Of a DNA stretch of 64,000 nucleotides, positions 23,246 to 33,962 are shown piece after piece. The first letter of the stretch is position 1. The number at the start of each line of letters is the position of its first letter. Source of the stretch: Ligula intestinalis (Eukaryota > Platyhelminthes > Cestoda > Diphyllobothriidea > Diphyllobothriidae); the NCBI GenBank assembly GCA_036362985.1, contig JAYGXS010000003.1, positions 78,322,092-78,386,091 of the forward strand, in the 5' to 3' direction. The notes beneath the pieces were generated by a model. The model was given only the letters and a program-made list of their open reading frames with translations. It did no database searches and had not been told where the DNA came from. Position numbers and translations under genes: made by a program.

Positions 23246-26184
23246 CGCGCCAAATCGGTTAATCGATTTATTGAATGAATTATTCTCCTTTTGTGGACTA
23301 GGCTTCAATCCATTCCTGGCTAACCTTGTTTCTGGCGTGAGCGAGTATCTTGAGAGCAACGAAGTTGAACTCATGGCCCGGTTCGCAGCTTGTTATGATA
23401 ATTCGTCACCTCGTCGTACAGCCAGCTTACGTTCGTTCATGCGTGATCCCTACATGCGTTCAGTCTGAACTGCGTAATTACAAGTGCAGCTTAGGCAGGG
23501 ATACATGCGATATACTACCCAAAATTGCTTTTTGGGATCTAGCCTGTCTTTGATTTTAATTACCCTGCTTCGCGTGGTAATTTTGGGCTGGTGTTTAGTT
23601 GCAGCACCTAGTCCCGTGGTGTATGGCAGAGTTTGGGATATACTCGGTGATTTCTATGTTTTGTTCCTCCGTGGCCGAATGCCTAGACATCGGTTTAGAA
23701 ACGCTTTCGTATATGCATTCCACAAAAATTGGTAGCGGATATATCGAGCAATGCATACCTTTTTCCTCCGGTCTGCTTTAGTTAGTCTTAATCCGCATGA
23801 AGAGCGATTTTACACGTCTCATGCTATGGTGATCCTATAAATTACGTCTTATTTATTCACATTGTCTTCAGAAAGAACGTATACTTATACAAAATAAAAC
23901 TATTTTTATAAATAGAACATACACTTTTAAAACCGATTTATCGCAGTCCGCACGTAAGCACATCAGATACCGGCGTGCATTTACCATCCAGCAGGTTGAA
24001 GGCTTGTACTTTTAAGATGTACTGTTCAGAATATTCAAAAATATCTTTTTATCGCACCACTGCCCTGAGATAGGTTAAGGACGTGCATTTCTTGACTGCC
24101 CAGCTGCGCAATTAACGCGAAACTTCGGAGACTTCAAATGTGCATGGACGGAGACAAAAACTCGGTTTCTGAAGGGATGAGTCAGTCTCTCCCTCACTGT
24201 CTCAATGGAAAGAGGCAGGCTGCGATGGCCTCCCCGTTATTCGGCTTCTATGGCATTTTTGCTTTTTTTGGAGCTGAGCCCCCCTCCTTCTTATTTTGTG
24301 TGAAATGCTAGTCCTTTGTGTGATAGAACGTCTAGTTTTGGGTTCACGCAACACCAGGCACCGGCACCAAATCCAGTGATCGTGACTCTTGTTTAACAAT
24401 AAATTCAGATGGGTTTGATAGGTGGATGGAAAGCTTGTGGTAGGTGCTGTGCAAATCTAATCACACTATTCTGTCCTTGCGTCCAGCTTGTTTTGGTGCA
24501 CGCGGGGATATCGTAGGAATCGATATTGTCAAACTTAGTAACTTGTGATTAATTTATGCTGACCAATTATGTTTACCTCGGTGGTGCATCTGCTAATGTC
24601 CTCTTAACCGAGACCGGCCGCGCAGGCATCCGTCTTATGAGCGCCTTCCGATATTTAATCCGTGTAAATTGGTTGCGGAGATATCGAGCTGCTGCTACCT
24701 CTGACGGCGAACTTCTTAACGAGTTCTAAAGCCCAGAACACTAAAAAAACTGTACAGGTGCTTGATCAGCCTTCTCGTTTACTCCTGCAAACAATTAGAA
24801 CGCAAACCTTCGCTAATTTATTCATGACCTGCCTTTTACTACTCAGCGCCAAATTTCTCTAGAGGGTGCCCACCTGTGTATTTTTTCCTGTTTGCATAAA
24901 GTTCGCGCCAACTTGAGTTCGAAGTAAGTACATCTCAACTTGCTTACTGACCTTTTGGTCGAACGGAGTTAGTACAATGACCCCTCGGTATTTACGAATG
25001 TCGAAAGCGTGGAAATAGCGTCGTCTCCTCCAAACTACTTCGCCTTTACCTCCTACCCATATATATTTCCAGTCTACACTCTAAGTTAGTTTGCATGGTT
25101 ATTTTGCATTGATCGCGTACGGGAGCTGTCTACCCTCGGGGCTCTCATCGTCCCCATGAGCGCCTTTTGAAGTTTCACCTCCTTTACGACGTCTACCAGA
25201 CATGCACATTATCAGTCTTTTTCTTTACACCAGACCTCCGTATACGTACTTAAAAGCCCAGTATGACAGTAAAGTACCCAAATTGAAGCTGGCGCACGCG
25301 GCATTTCCCCAGAAGGGCTCCTGAACTCGCCCAGCGCCCCCTTTTCCCCGATAGCCACGGGAGCTGTCGTTCGTCGTAGGCGCCCTGAATCTGTCGTCGG
25401 GATCTGCGATCGCAAGGTTTTGTCGGGTAACCAATCAGGAGGCCTGTTGCGGTTGCGACGACGGTGAGACAATGCGAGGCGCTGGGAATTGCGTGAATGC
25501 CGTAACAGCTGCCTGCGCAAGAAAAACGACAGACAGGAAACAACAGCGCCGAACTGCGACGGCGACGACGAGGATGACGGAAGACTAAAAAAGGTGGAAG
25601 AGTGGGGGCCTGTCTGCATTTTGTCGGCGCGGACGCCTCTTCTTCAAAGAACTATTTGAAGAACCAGGAGTGAGGCGGGGGAGGTGGATACTTGGCCAGA
25701 CGGCGGGGCCAGGGGCAATAAATGCGATAGAAACACCAGCCGGCAAACATAAAAGGCTATGGTTTCAACGCCTTGATTGTCTACTCCTGCGCCGCTCGTG
25801 GGGGCGCGAAGTGGCCAGGGACGGACAGGGTGGGGAGGGGGGAAGGGGGGGGGGAAATAGTGCTGAAAGGGAGACAGAGTTTTGGCACTACGAAGTAACC
25901 ACACATTGTCAGCTGGTGTGAAATTTATTGTGGCCAGACCAGCCCGTAGTCTGCACTCCCCTCCAACTTTCGAGAGACTGCTTCCGTGGGTGTTTGTTAT
26001 GACCTCCGGCCGCATCCGTCGCCAAAACTTTGCTGAATAGCAGTTGCAGAAGTTGGCGCGTGTTGCAGAAAGCCTATCCTTTACTTCTGAGACGCGCTGA
26101 CTGATGCATTCCTGGCGAGGCAGGCGATATATGATGATGAAGAAGCCAACCTGTACTGGCGATCGGTAATGCGGCCCCACCCAG
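23246..26184. other. long stretch without recognised feature
   Basis: Minus-strand ORFs of 135 and 178 codons (25212-25619 and 25644-26180) look uninterrupted but have no domain I recognise. They overlap ORFs in other frames and cross low-complexity runs. The phrase 'gagatatcgag' after 'ttggttgcgg/ttggtagcgg' recurs at 23731 and 24670, hinting at another diverged repeat. Confidence 0.35.
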
Positions 26185-26330
26185 CTCAGGTAGGCTCATT
26201 GCGCGCCCCGCTTAGAGTTACAGTCTCGAGCTTCTGATCCTCAGATCGAAGGTTACAGCCTCGGATGGTGCACTAGCTGGGATTGGGTGCTGACAACTGA
26301 CAACTAATTAACGTAAAACCCTACAGTTTC
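26185..26330 (+). repeat. tRNA-derived SINE, copy e (degenerate)
   Basis: The order GATCGAAGGTTACAGCCTCGG, 'tggtgcactagctgggattgggt', 'ctgacaact', 'aactaatta' resembles the junction of SINE head and body, but the family tail is poorly preserved. Confidence 0.4.
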
Positions 26331-26448
26331 TTGCCCTCTCCTCCTTTTCCATCGTTTTGTCTTACCTCCTTGCGACCCGACAACTCCTAACAGCTGATTG
26401 GTGTACATCAGTTAAAACTATCCCCTAGCTCGCTGCTGCGTCTTTTCT

Positions 26449-26488
26449 CTGAAGATAGACTTCCGTAAGGGTTCAAAAGTTCAGGACA
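26449..26488 (+). ncRNA. hammerhead-like repeat, degenerate
   Basis: CTGAAGA (core, one change), a short TTCC-GTAA-GGGTT hairpin, then AAAAGTTCAGG and ACAATAAA. The layout of the family is kept but the GAAAC core is damaged. Confidence 0.35.
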
Positions 26489-26629
26489 ATAAAAAAATAA
26501 TCCGGTGCTGGTCAACCCCTTCTTCCTCATCCAATGCAGGAGCTAGTGTCTTAGTTAATCTTTTCTGTAAGAATATTATCTCAATGCATAAATTCGCCGA
26601 AGAGCCAATGATAAAACTTTGGATTACCT

Positions 26630-26969
26630 AAATTTCAGAAGATAAATTGGCGAACATACGTTTGTTTTCGATAAATTCTCGTCAGGCCTTTACATTTATA
26701 TGCTATGAATGAAGTATGGTGGTTGGTGGACAGATAAAGTGTTCTTGTTGTGACTGTGGGGAGGAGGGGGGAGGAAGGGGGGTGGGGGGGAGGTTGGGGG
26801 AGGTTGGGGGAGTTGAGATCAGAGTGTCAATGTCTAGACGGCCCGGCGTCCAGGACCGCCGATAAGGTGTGCGTGGCTGGACTTGGGACTTGGTCGTCTC
26901 TGCCGGGCCCGTTTCCGAGGCCTGTGGTGGAAAACAAACGTATGTTCGCCAATTTATCTTCTGAAATTT
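26630..26969. mobile_element. candidate inverted-repeat element with 40-bp perfect arms
   Basis: 26630-26669 is the exact reverse complement of 26930-26969 by my reading. Between the arms lie 260 bp, including a GA/GGT-rich low-complexity stretch (26758-26815). No transposase is encoded. Perfect arms suggest a fairly young MITE or fold-back, but I could not identify a target duplication. Confidence 0.65.
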
Positions 26970-27037
26970 TCAATGGGAATTTTCGCAAAGATTACCTAAA
27001 TGCTTACTTTTTGTACAGACTGTGTATTTGTAGGTGA

Positions 27038-29403
27038 TCGAAAAGAAGCCCATTTAAAGTGGGCACACTGAAGTACCCAGGTACTGAGCTGCACAATAGG
27101 TAATATTGCATTTATACTCAAGTAATATTTTCAACAAGAAAACATATTTCAGAATTTGAAATAACATTTCATGAGATAGCTTACCTACTGTAAGTGCACA
27201 AGTCTTTGTTCGAGGTTTTTGATGCGGCGGTAAACAAAAACATCTGAAGTACTGGCCCTACGCGCGTATCAAATGTTTGCGGGGCAGAAAGCATGACGGG
27301 TTTGCAAACATAAAATGTAAGTTGTATATTTCCATCAATTGGTTTTTTTGGTTGCACACATATTGTCGACTTGGCTGTCCATCAGTCTTTGCGCTGCTTT
27401 TGTAGACTAGGCAGCAAGCATGCAGCAATGAGTTTCGATGGGTGCCTGGATTTTGTTACCTGCCGAGATAACTCACTTCTCATGAGAGTATTTGAAGTGA
27501 TATGAGGATTAATATTCGGATGGATATGTCTTCATGCCATTCCCTACGGCCCTCTCACTGATGTGAGATCCGCGCCTGATACATTTACACGGGTCACATG
27601 TGGGGCACGTGTAGACGCACAGTTAAGTTTCTCAGCCACAACATCCGCCCCCCTGCCCATTTCCGATCGTATTGGTATTGTTTTGCCATCAGAGCACTAG
27701 AGCGGGAGAAGAGGAGTGTGGTAGATGCAGTGCAGGTCCACCTTACTATAAACTTATTGGCATAAAATGTATCAGTGCTGCGCCCATTCTTCGGGAGAGG
27801 TGGTGAACTTCGTCGTTTGCGACGATCAAAATATCTCACAGCTGCAATGGAAGTTTATTAGAAATAGATAGAAGTCATCAGGTGAACATCAAATAATCTT
27901 CAAATGTGTTTCAATCTCGAATGAATGTTGGAATCATCAAAAAATCGGACTGCAGTTATCTCTTGAAAGAGAATTAGTCTTATTAGAAAGTAGTATACGA
28001 TGCATCTCTAGAGCATCGTTTGTAGCTGGGTGACGGTCCTGTAGCTTTCTTCCTAATGGTAGCCCACAACAGACTTCTGAGGACCGTGGCGAGCCCTCTT
28101 TTTCGTTACCTGGTCGGCAGGCCCGGAAACCAACAAGGGCGTATCATGGGCGCATCTCCGACACTTCGGTGATGCGCTCGTGACCTCTGCAATCTTCTCC
28201 CGTGTGACACTTTGAAAATTGATAAAAACAGCGATGGGCTCCTTCTGACTTGCTTTAAACATTCTCAGCAGCAAGCCATCTTATCTCGCAGATACTTCCC
28301 CCCCCCACCCCCGTGAGCGACAGTTTTCTCCTTAAAATTCCTTTAAATGGCATTCAAATTATAGAATTTCCGAACAATACCTGAGGAGTTTTTTTAAAAT
28401 TGTATGTTCTTTCTCCGAAGTTCCATTTATTGGCATCGCCACTCCTTTGAAATGATCGACTGTACCAATGCATTTCTTACTTGCTTTGTACCAATAAGGA
28501 GTTCAAAGACATTTGCTTACATTTCCCCTAATAAACCTGACCTGGCCTGACTATTGTCCTGAGTAATCCTAAATGGGTGGGTAGAAAAACAAACAACTGA
28601 CTAAGGACTTGGATGTAAGATCTGCAGTGTTCGAGCCTGGCAAAATAAATGATCCAATCTGTGATTTCAAATCATCAGAATTCAGTTCACCATTATTCTA
28701 AATGTTTGAGAATCGATATTTGGCAGAACGAAAGAACGCGCATGGTAAGTAAATTATGGACAGGCATACCCAGTCTTTGAAGTAAGAACCTAATTCACCT
28801 GTCATTAAAGGCAGCGTTAGGCATTGAAAGGACTGGGGTTTGTGATATACTTAAGAATGCACCCCCCCCCCCCGAAAGCACTGACTGTGCCGATTGGGCG
28901 TGATTATTGGGCTCACAAACCTGAAAAAGTTCCTCAGAAAATTACGCAGTAGATGCATGATCTGTAGAATTCGATCTTACTAGAAGAACTGATCATATCT
29001 ATAGTTTCAACTCAATAGAACCCATATCACTTTTATTTTAGTTTTTTGGAGAATTGAATAGCAATTATAAAATATAAAAAACAGAAGAAGGTCTGCGGTA
29101 ATTCAACTGCGGATAAGCATATCCCTGTTGAGAAAAAAGGGGTTACTTAGGCTGTCGTCTTTAATCCATGCCCGTATCTGTCCTTAAAGAGGGAATTAAA
29201 GCGGTGCACGGGCTCGAGTTTAAATGGGGAATATAGCTGATGGGCTGCCGGATGTCTATCCATTGAGATGTAGTGGCTCCTCTGACGATAGCACTAGGAC
29301 CCTGTTGGTCGATTTCTCCTTCTACAATAGGGAACAGCCTGTTCTTCATCTTGCCTCTCCACTCTAGTAGCATTCGTGATTTCTTCATTCCCGGAAATCA
29401 TGT
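27038..29403. other. no recognised feature
   Basis: Small ORFs on both strands have no family match. Contains a C run at about 28861-28873. Confidence 0.3.
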
Positions 29404-29413
29404 NNNNNNNNNN
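29404..29413. other. assembly gap (10 N)
   Basis: Ten consecutive Ns. Confidence 0.99.
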
Positions 29414-30155
29414 ACTTAGTGCGAAACTATGGTATATAGTTGATGAAGACCCAACCTCAAAACTATGGGCAGTACATGTCGAACCCAGGCTCATCGTGGA
29501 AGTTAAAAATAATGGAGGCTCAAATGTTAAACCATCAGACGACCGAAGCTCCTAGTAGAACTTGCGCAATCGTTGGTTTCAGCCAGTCCCAAAACGAACG
29601 CTATCGCGAAGAAATAACTACAACTGAGGAAGAATTTCTTACAATGTGCGCGCTTCCCCTTGCGTGCTGACAGCATGCTGCCGAGAGTGCCTCGCCGCTG
29701 GTTGCAGCCACTGGAGTTCTCTCAGAACCTACTTGGTCCATGTCTGCGAGTAGATTTACAGTTCTTCTAGTCCTTTCTTCTCGAAGTGGATTGGACCGAC
29801 TACTATGCGACCTGAACTAGGAGCTATAACCAGGCTCCGCTTTTCGCTAAGTATGAATTGTCGCGGCCGATCATGTTTTGTTCGTCTGCCATGGTGAACA
29901 AGCCTGCGGTTTGTGCTCGAATACCAGCTTCTAAATATAATCTCAATAAAAAAGGCATACAATGTGAGGTTGCTTACGCCCATCTAGAGGTTCCTTGACC
30001 ATTCTAAAACAAAACTGGGTATGTTTGTAGCGGCAGCCTCAAACTGTCTACTGCATCTACAACATATTTTAAACACTACACTGGATTGCCTTGCGCATTA
30101 AATGTGACGATCGGAAGGTCAGTGGGTGGTTTTACACACATTTGACGTTGTTTAC
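29414..30155. other. no recognised feature
   Basis: The overlapping short ORFs carry no identifiable domain. Confidence 0.3.
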
Positions 30156-30176
30156 CTATTTTTACTTCTGCCAATA
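30156..30176. repeat. target-site duplication, PLE 3' side
   Basis: This 21-bp sequence starts CTATTTTTACTTCT and ends CCAATA. It matches 32110-32130 at 20 of 21 positions, with G versus A at the 15th base. It abuts the last conserved base of the PLE terminal region. Confidence 0.85.
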
Positions 30177-32109
30177 CAAGCGAACATCCGTGTACCAGGA
30201 AGCAATTGAGAAGAAGAAGAAGACTCGATCGCTGGGACAATATGTTTATTCGCCTGACGTTTCGATATCCATCGCGGATTCGTCATCAGAGACATGAGTA
30301 GCAGAAAGGTTAAGTATGCACAGACGTTTTGCAGTATTTATAGGACACAGTCATTACTACAAGCATACAGCGACAATTAACGTTAATTGCCTTCTTGTGC
30401 GTGGACTGCTTGTTGGACGGCACGCGGGCTCTGACCTGTTGAACTTTCGTCACGGGCGGTGAGCTCGGGCATGATGATTGCTCGGCCGTCTGGCTCCCCG
30501 GTGTTGGCGTACGATGAGGCGGTGGCCTGCCCATTCCTCAAGTGACGGCTTGCTTTGGCCACATTGAATCTCAGGATTGAATATGGATTGGGCAAATCGT
30601 TGCACTTGTTGATGGATTGGGGGCCCGTGAACCATGACTCAAGTAGTTCTCGGCTCACCCGATTGTCACCTCTTGCGAGAATTTCGGCCTCATCAAATTT
30701 GAAGGTGTGGCCGGGTCTCGTCGAATGAGCCGCAACTTGAGAATTGGCATCATTTCGCCGCACTGCAGCCGCGTGTTCGGCAATTCGCGTCTTGAGAAGT
30801 CTGCCAGTTTCTCCGACATAGTTGCTTTGACCGCAACTGCACCAGATCCTGTAGACGACCCCAGATGTTTCTGGCCGTGGCAGTGGGTCTTTCGGCTTCA
30901 TTATCTGACGCCTTATGGTTGCCTCCGGCCTGTGTGCGACTCCAACTCCAAGTGGTGCGAGAAGGCAGCCGACTGCTTCCGATACGTTTTTGACATACGG
31001 GATCGAGCGCCAAATCTTGGGGTCAGTGCGCTTTTGTTGGCCAGTTCGTTTGCGCAAGCACCGGTTGGCAAAGTTGCGCGGGTAGCCATTTTCTCTGAAC
31101 ACCCGTCGGAGGTATTCTACCTCGGCAACTTTGTCTTCTTCTTCGCTGCAGTGCGTCTCAACACGCTGATACAGTGTTTTTACGCAACTGCGTTTGTGGC
31201 TGATTGGGTGGTTGCTGTTGTAATTCAGTACTTGCATCGTGTTTGTCGCTTTCCTGAATACTTTAGTCTTTAGACCACCACAATCTTTTCGACAAACGAG
31301 GACATCAAGAAAAGCCAGCTGGTTATTCTCTTCTTCCTCCATCGTAAATTGTATGTCCGGGAAGATGCTGTTGAGATGTTCCTTGAACGTGAGCACCTGA
31401 TCCCGTTCGATGACGACGAGGGTGTCATCCACATACCGAGCCCAGAATTTTGGTTTGTGGTGTTGGAAAACCAGCGACTCCAGCCGCTGCAGGACCGCCT
31501 CGGCTATGAGTCCCGAAATCGGTGAACCCATTGGTGTCCCCTTCACCTGCTCGTAGATCGTTCCGTCAAACGTGAAGTACGTCCTGAGACAGAACTTAAG
31601 GAGCTGTAGGATTTCCGCGTATCCCAGGCGATTCTCCGTCTCATCGTATTTGTTTCGTAGGAGCAGTTCGACCGTCTCGATTGCCAGATCCTGAGGGATA
31701 GAAGTAAAAAGAGACGTGACATCAAAGGAAACCATGATATCACTTGGCAAGAGACTTACCCCTTTAAGTTTCTCCAAGAACTGTGTTGACGAGCGGACCG
31801 TGGTTTCCGAATCAGCGGTCAGAAATTTGAGACGCCGAAACAGCCACTTTGCTAGCCCGTACGTTGGAGTGCCTTTGAGTGATACGATGGGTCGGAGAGG
31901 AGCACCTTCCTTGTGCACTTTTGGGAGGCCATAGAAACGGGCAAAGGCCGTTTCTTGTGTCCTCACCATGCGTCGGTCGGATGGCGTTATTGCACCCGAG
32001 TTCTCTAGAGCCAACAAGGTCGAATTTATTTCGCGTGTCAGCTTTTTGATGGGATTGCTTTCACAAGGAACATAAAACTGACGATCCTCCAGTAAGTTTT
32101 TCGCCTTCT
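30177..32109 (-). mobile_element. Penelope-like retroelement, 5'-truncated insertion
   Basis: The element is bounded by the 21-bp duplications at 30156-30176 and 32110-32130. On the minus strand it carries RT and GIY-YIG coding sequence, a short 3' region, a hammerhead-like motif, a TTC-rich stretch and a terminal block ending TTCGCTTG. The last block is shared with the copy at 7675-7705, which supports the 3' boundary. The upstream boundary falls inside codon 15 of the ORF, so the N-terminal PLE domain and any 5' pseudo-LTR are missing. The nearly identical duplications indicate a relatively recent insertion. Confidence 0.85.
30228..30300 (-). ncRNA. hammerhead-like motif in PLE 3' region
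   Basis: Minus strand: CTGATGA (30289-30283), stem-loop II with AATCC-GCGAT-GGAT, then ATC, GAAACGTCAGGC and GAATAAACA, then TTGTCCCAGCG. ATGTCT upstream can pair with AGGCGA downstream as a short stem I. The base next to the core in stem II is a C-C mismatch, and stem III is just the self-complementary ACGT, so a dimer would probably be needed for cleavage. Hammerhead motifs are established components of PLEs. Confidence 0.65.
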
Positions 32110-32152
32110 CTATTTTTACTTCTACCAATAGCCCGGATGTTAATCCTGGCAA
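30383..32152 (-). CDS. Penelope-like reverse transcriptase / GIY-YIG endonuclease (N-terminally truncated)
   Basis: This 589-codon ORF is uninterrupted. RT landmarks in order: GLPKVHK (75-81), LRPIVS (86-91), FDVTSLFT with the first catalytic Asp at 144, GTPMGSPIS (205-213), the active site RYVDDT (239-244) and FLDV (281-284). After a linker with IPYVKNVSEA (384-393) comes the GIY-YIG nuclease: VVYR (432-435), CSCGQSNYVGETGR (438-451), Arg456 and His460, and a later RELLESWF segment (501-508) with the probable catalytic Glu. This RT plus GIY-YIG order is diagnostic of endonuclease-positive PLEs, which copy element RNA at a nicked target. Residues 1-14 come from flanking DNA and the target duplication, so the annotated Met is not the native start. 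The N-terminal region found upstream of RT in PLEs is gone. The protein is probably not autonomous, although both catalytic domains look intact. Any expression would depend on a host promoter. Confidence 0.92.
   Translation of the reverse strand: MPGLTSGLLVEVKIEKAKNLLEDRQFYVPCESNPIKKLTREINSTLLALENSGAITPSDRRMVRTQETAFARFYGLPKVHKEGAPLRPIVSLKGTPTYGLAKWLFRRLKFLTADSETTVRSSTQFLEKLKGVSLLPSDIMVSFDVTSLFTSIPQDLAIETVELLLRNKYDETENRLGYAEILQLLKFCLRTYFTFDGTIYEQVKGTPMGSPISGLIAEAVLQRLESLVFQHHKPKFWARYVDDTLVVIERDQVLTFKEHLNSIFPDIQFTMEEEENNQLAFLDVLVCRKDCGGLKTKVFRKATNTMQVLNYNSNHPISHKRSCVKTLYQRVETHCSEEEDKVAEVEYLRRVFRENGYPRNFANRCLRKRTGQQKRTDPKIWRSIPYVKNVSEAVGCLLAPLGVGVAHRPEATIRRQIMKPKDPLPRPETSGVVYRIWCSCGQSNYVGETGRLLKTRIAEHAAAVRRNDANSQVAAHSTRPGHTFKFDEAEILARGDNRVSRELLESWFTGPQSINKCNDLPNPYSILRFNVAKASRHLRNGQATASSYANTGEPDGRAIIMPELTARDESSTGQSPRAVQQAVHAQEGN
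32110..32130. repeat. target-site duplication, PLE 5' side
   Basis: It is the partner of 30156-30176 with one mismatch. It defines the point of 5' truncation of the PLE. Confidence 0.85.
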
Positions 32153-32157
32153 AAGCA

Positions 32158-32730
32158 GTTTACGTAGTGCACCTCATATACCCCTTAGTCCCAGTATTCT
32201 GTCCTATATAAACGGTGGTTATAGGGAGTTTGGGGGTGGAGAAATAGGACAGGCATTAAAAGAAATTTGTAGAAGTAAGTGAAAGTAGAAGTAAGTGTAA
32301 AGTGAGCAATGTAGTTTAATTTGTTTCCTGCGGCCGCTGGGAGTAAATTGTTCCAGATGTAAATTGAAGGTTTGCGCGGCGCTTTGCGCCGTGGACTTCA
32401 CTAGTCTAAGCCCAAAATGGTAAGTTGGACTTAATTTAAGTTGAAGTAGACGATCTTTTAACCAGCATTTTGATTTTTTCAGGAATTTACAGAAAACTGC
32501 ACATTAATAATCGGATTTTTCCGCACTACACTAAACGATAATGCAGCTTTAGACAATCTACTGATGTAAATCATCAATCTTTCTAAATATAGAACAGTAA
32601 AAATGCGTAGAACAGTTATTAAAGTATATTCCACTGCATCTCCTAATTCTCCACATCTAAAACCCCTATAACCACAGTTTCCATCGGACAAAATGCTGGG
32701 ATTATGGGCATATCAGGTGCATTTATTAAA
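32158..32730. mobile_element. MITE with about 75-bp terminal inverted repeats, copy 1
   Basis: The left end (GTAGTGCACCTCATATACCCC, then cccagtattctgtcc, ggttatagggagttt) matches the reverse complement of the right end (AAATGCACCTGATATGCCC, cccagcattttgtcc, ggttataggggtttt) over about 75 bp. The whole unit aligns with 33388-33950. The centre includes TGCGGCCGCTGGGA and a short GCGGCGC...GCGCC hairpin. There is no ORF, so it is non-autonomous. The outer bases are TTTA on the left and TTAA on the right. Confidence 0.85.
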
Positions 32731-32896
32731 ATACCATCGCCGAAACTCTTTGTAATTATCAAAAGAAATTAGCAAGTGGTAAGGAAAAATATTTGAACGG
32801 AAGAAAACTTGGCTTTGTGTTAAATAATTAGGTTGAACAAGCCACTATGGCCAACCTGCTCATCTCTATGTTTGAGTAAGTCTACGGCGTACGGTC

Positions 32897-32972
32897 GGCC
32901 TCCTAGCTCATTGGTAGAGCGTGGCTGCGCAAAAGCCTCCCCTTCTATGTGAGTTCGACCCCCACCGAGGCC
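32897..32972 (+). repeat. tRNA-like repeat, 76 nt
   Basis: GGCCTC pairs with GAGGCC as acceptor stem, GCTC/GAGC forms a D stem, and a T arm with one mismatch surrounds TTCGACC. TGGCT/AGCCT could make an anticodon stem, but the loop lacks the usual U33 context. The following TTGTCACAATTGGGTCGATTGA is the family's common 3' flank. It could be read as a tRNA gene by a scanner; I favour a tRNA-derived repeat. Confidence 0.6.
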
Positions 32973-32999
32973 ATAAATTTGTCACAATTGGGTCGATTG

Positions 33000-33180
33000 A
33001 ATTACTTAACTCTATCAAACCCCTAACAACCAGGGTAAGCCTAGTATTCCATCCGGTGGATCCAAGATGATTACTTAGGAAATCATGCCTGGCGGTCAGC
33101 TTACTGCACCCGTATTGGTGGATACCGTACGTGAATTAAAGCTGAGCAAGCGAATCGACCCAAGTGCGGTCGGCGGCGGC
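33000..33180 (+). repeat. spacer repeat of the tRNA-like family, copy 1
   Basis: It aligns with 34211-34390. Shared are 'accctaata/cccctaaca', 'ggtggatccaagatgattacttaggaaatc', 'gtcagcttactgc' and 'aagcgaatcgac'. It belongs with the tRNA-like arms, which lie on opposite sides in the two copies. Confidence 0.65.
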
Positions 33181-33387
33181 AGGTTTTGTGTTAAGTATCC
33201 AAATCACGACCTGCATTGCCTTCAGCCCCTAAGTTGTAGCGACAGTGCGATGTGCGTAGGCACGCCTGAAATTTGTTCCCCTGCGACAAGTCAGCAAAGG
33301 GCATAACGTCCACTGACACCAGGGTGTCGGTTCGTCGGGGCCAAGTCACGAGTTGCTTCTACTGCAAATTAAGAGTGACTAACAAGT
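33181..33387. other. no recognised feature
   Basis: Short unassigned spacer between the repeat and the second MITE. Confidence 0.3.
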
Positions 33388-33950
33388 TTAGTTTAAATAG
33401 AGTACCTTATATACCCCCTAGTACCAACATTGTTTTCTACGGAAACGGCGATTATAGGGGGTTTTGAGGGTCGTGAAATAGGATAGGCAGTGAAGGAAAT
33501 TTGTAGACGTAAGTATGAGGTGGAAAATGTCTTTGTTTTTCTTTTCTGCGGCCGCTGGGAATAACTTGGTCCGTATGTAAAGTGAAGGCGTGCGCGGCGC
33601 TCTGCGCCACGGACTATACTAATCTAACTCCATAAAGATAATTTGGATCTCGGGTAAGTTGAAGTCGACGACCTTCTTACCACCATTTCAATCTTTTCAG
33701 CAACTTCGAGAAACCTGCATTTTGATAATGTCGTTTTTCGCAATACTTCAAACGATAATACAAATTAGAGACATCTAAAAATGTAATTTAACAACATTTC
33801 TTAGTACAACAAAATAAAAATAGATAAAGCAGTTATTAAAGTAAATTCAACGCCTATCCTTATTGCCCATCCATAGAACCTCTATACCCACCGTTTCTGA
33901 AGGACAACATACTGGGAATAGGGGTATAGGAGGTGCACTACTTAACTTAA
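33388..33950. mobile_element. MITE with about 75-bp terminal inverted repeats, copy 2
   Basis: Same family and orientation as 32158-32730. The ends read TTAAATAGAGTACC...ATACCCCC on the left and GGGGTATAGGAGGTGCACTACTTAA on the right, again bounded by TTAA. The internal GCGGCCGCTGGGA and GCGGCGC blocks are conserved. TTAA targets suggest a piggyBac-type integration site, though the terminal bases are not the usual piggyBac ones. Confidence 0.85.
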
Positions 33951-33962
33951 TGTTGCCGGGAG

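Noticed and set aside
25212..26180. 135- and 178-codon minus ORFs
   Set aside because: They are moderately long but have no recognised domain, overlap other frames and include proline runs from low-complexity DNA.
30707..31273. 188-codon plus-strand ORF
   Set aside because: It is the antisense shadow of the intact PLE ORF.
32897..32972. A functional 76-nt tRNA gene
   Set aside because: The fold is tRNA-like, but the anticodon loop is not canonical, the T stem has a mismatch, and the same sequence recurs as a dispersed repeat.
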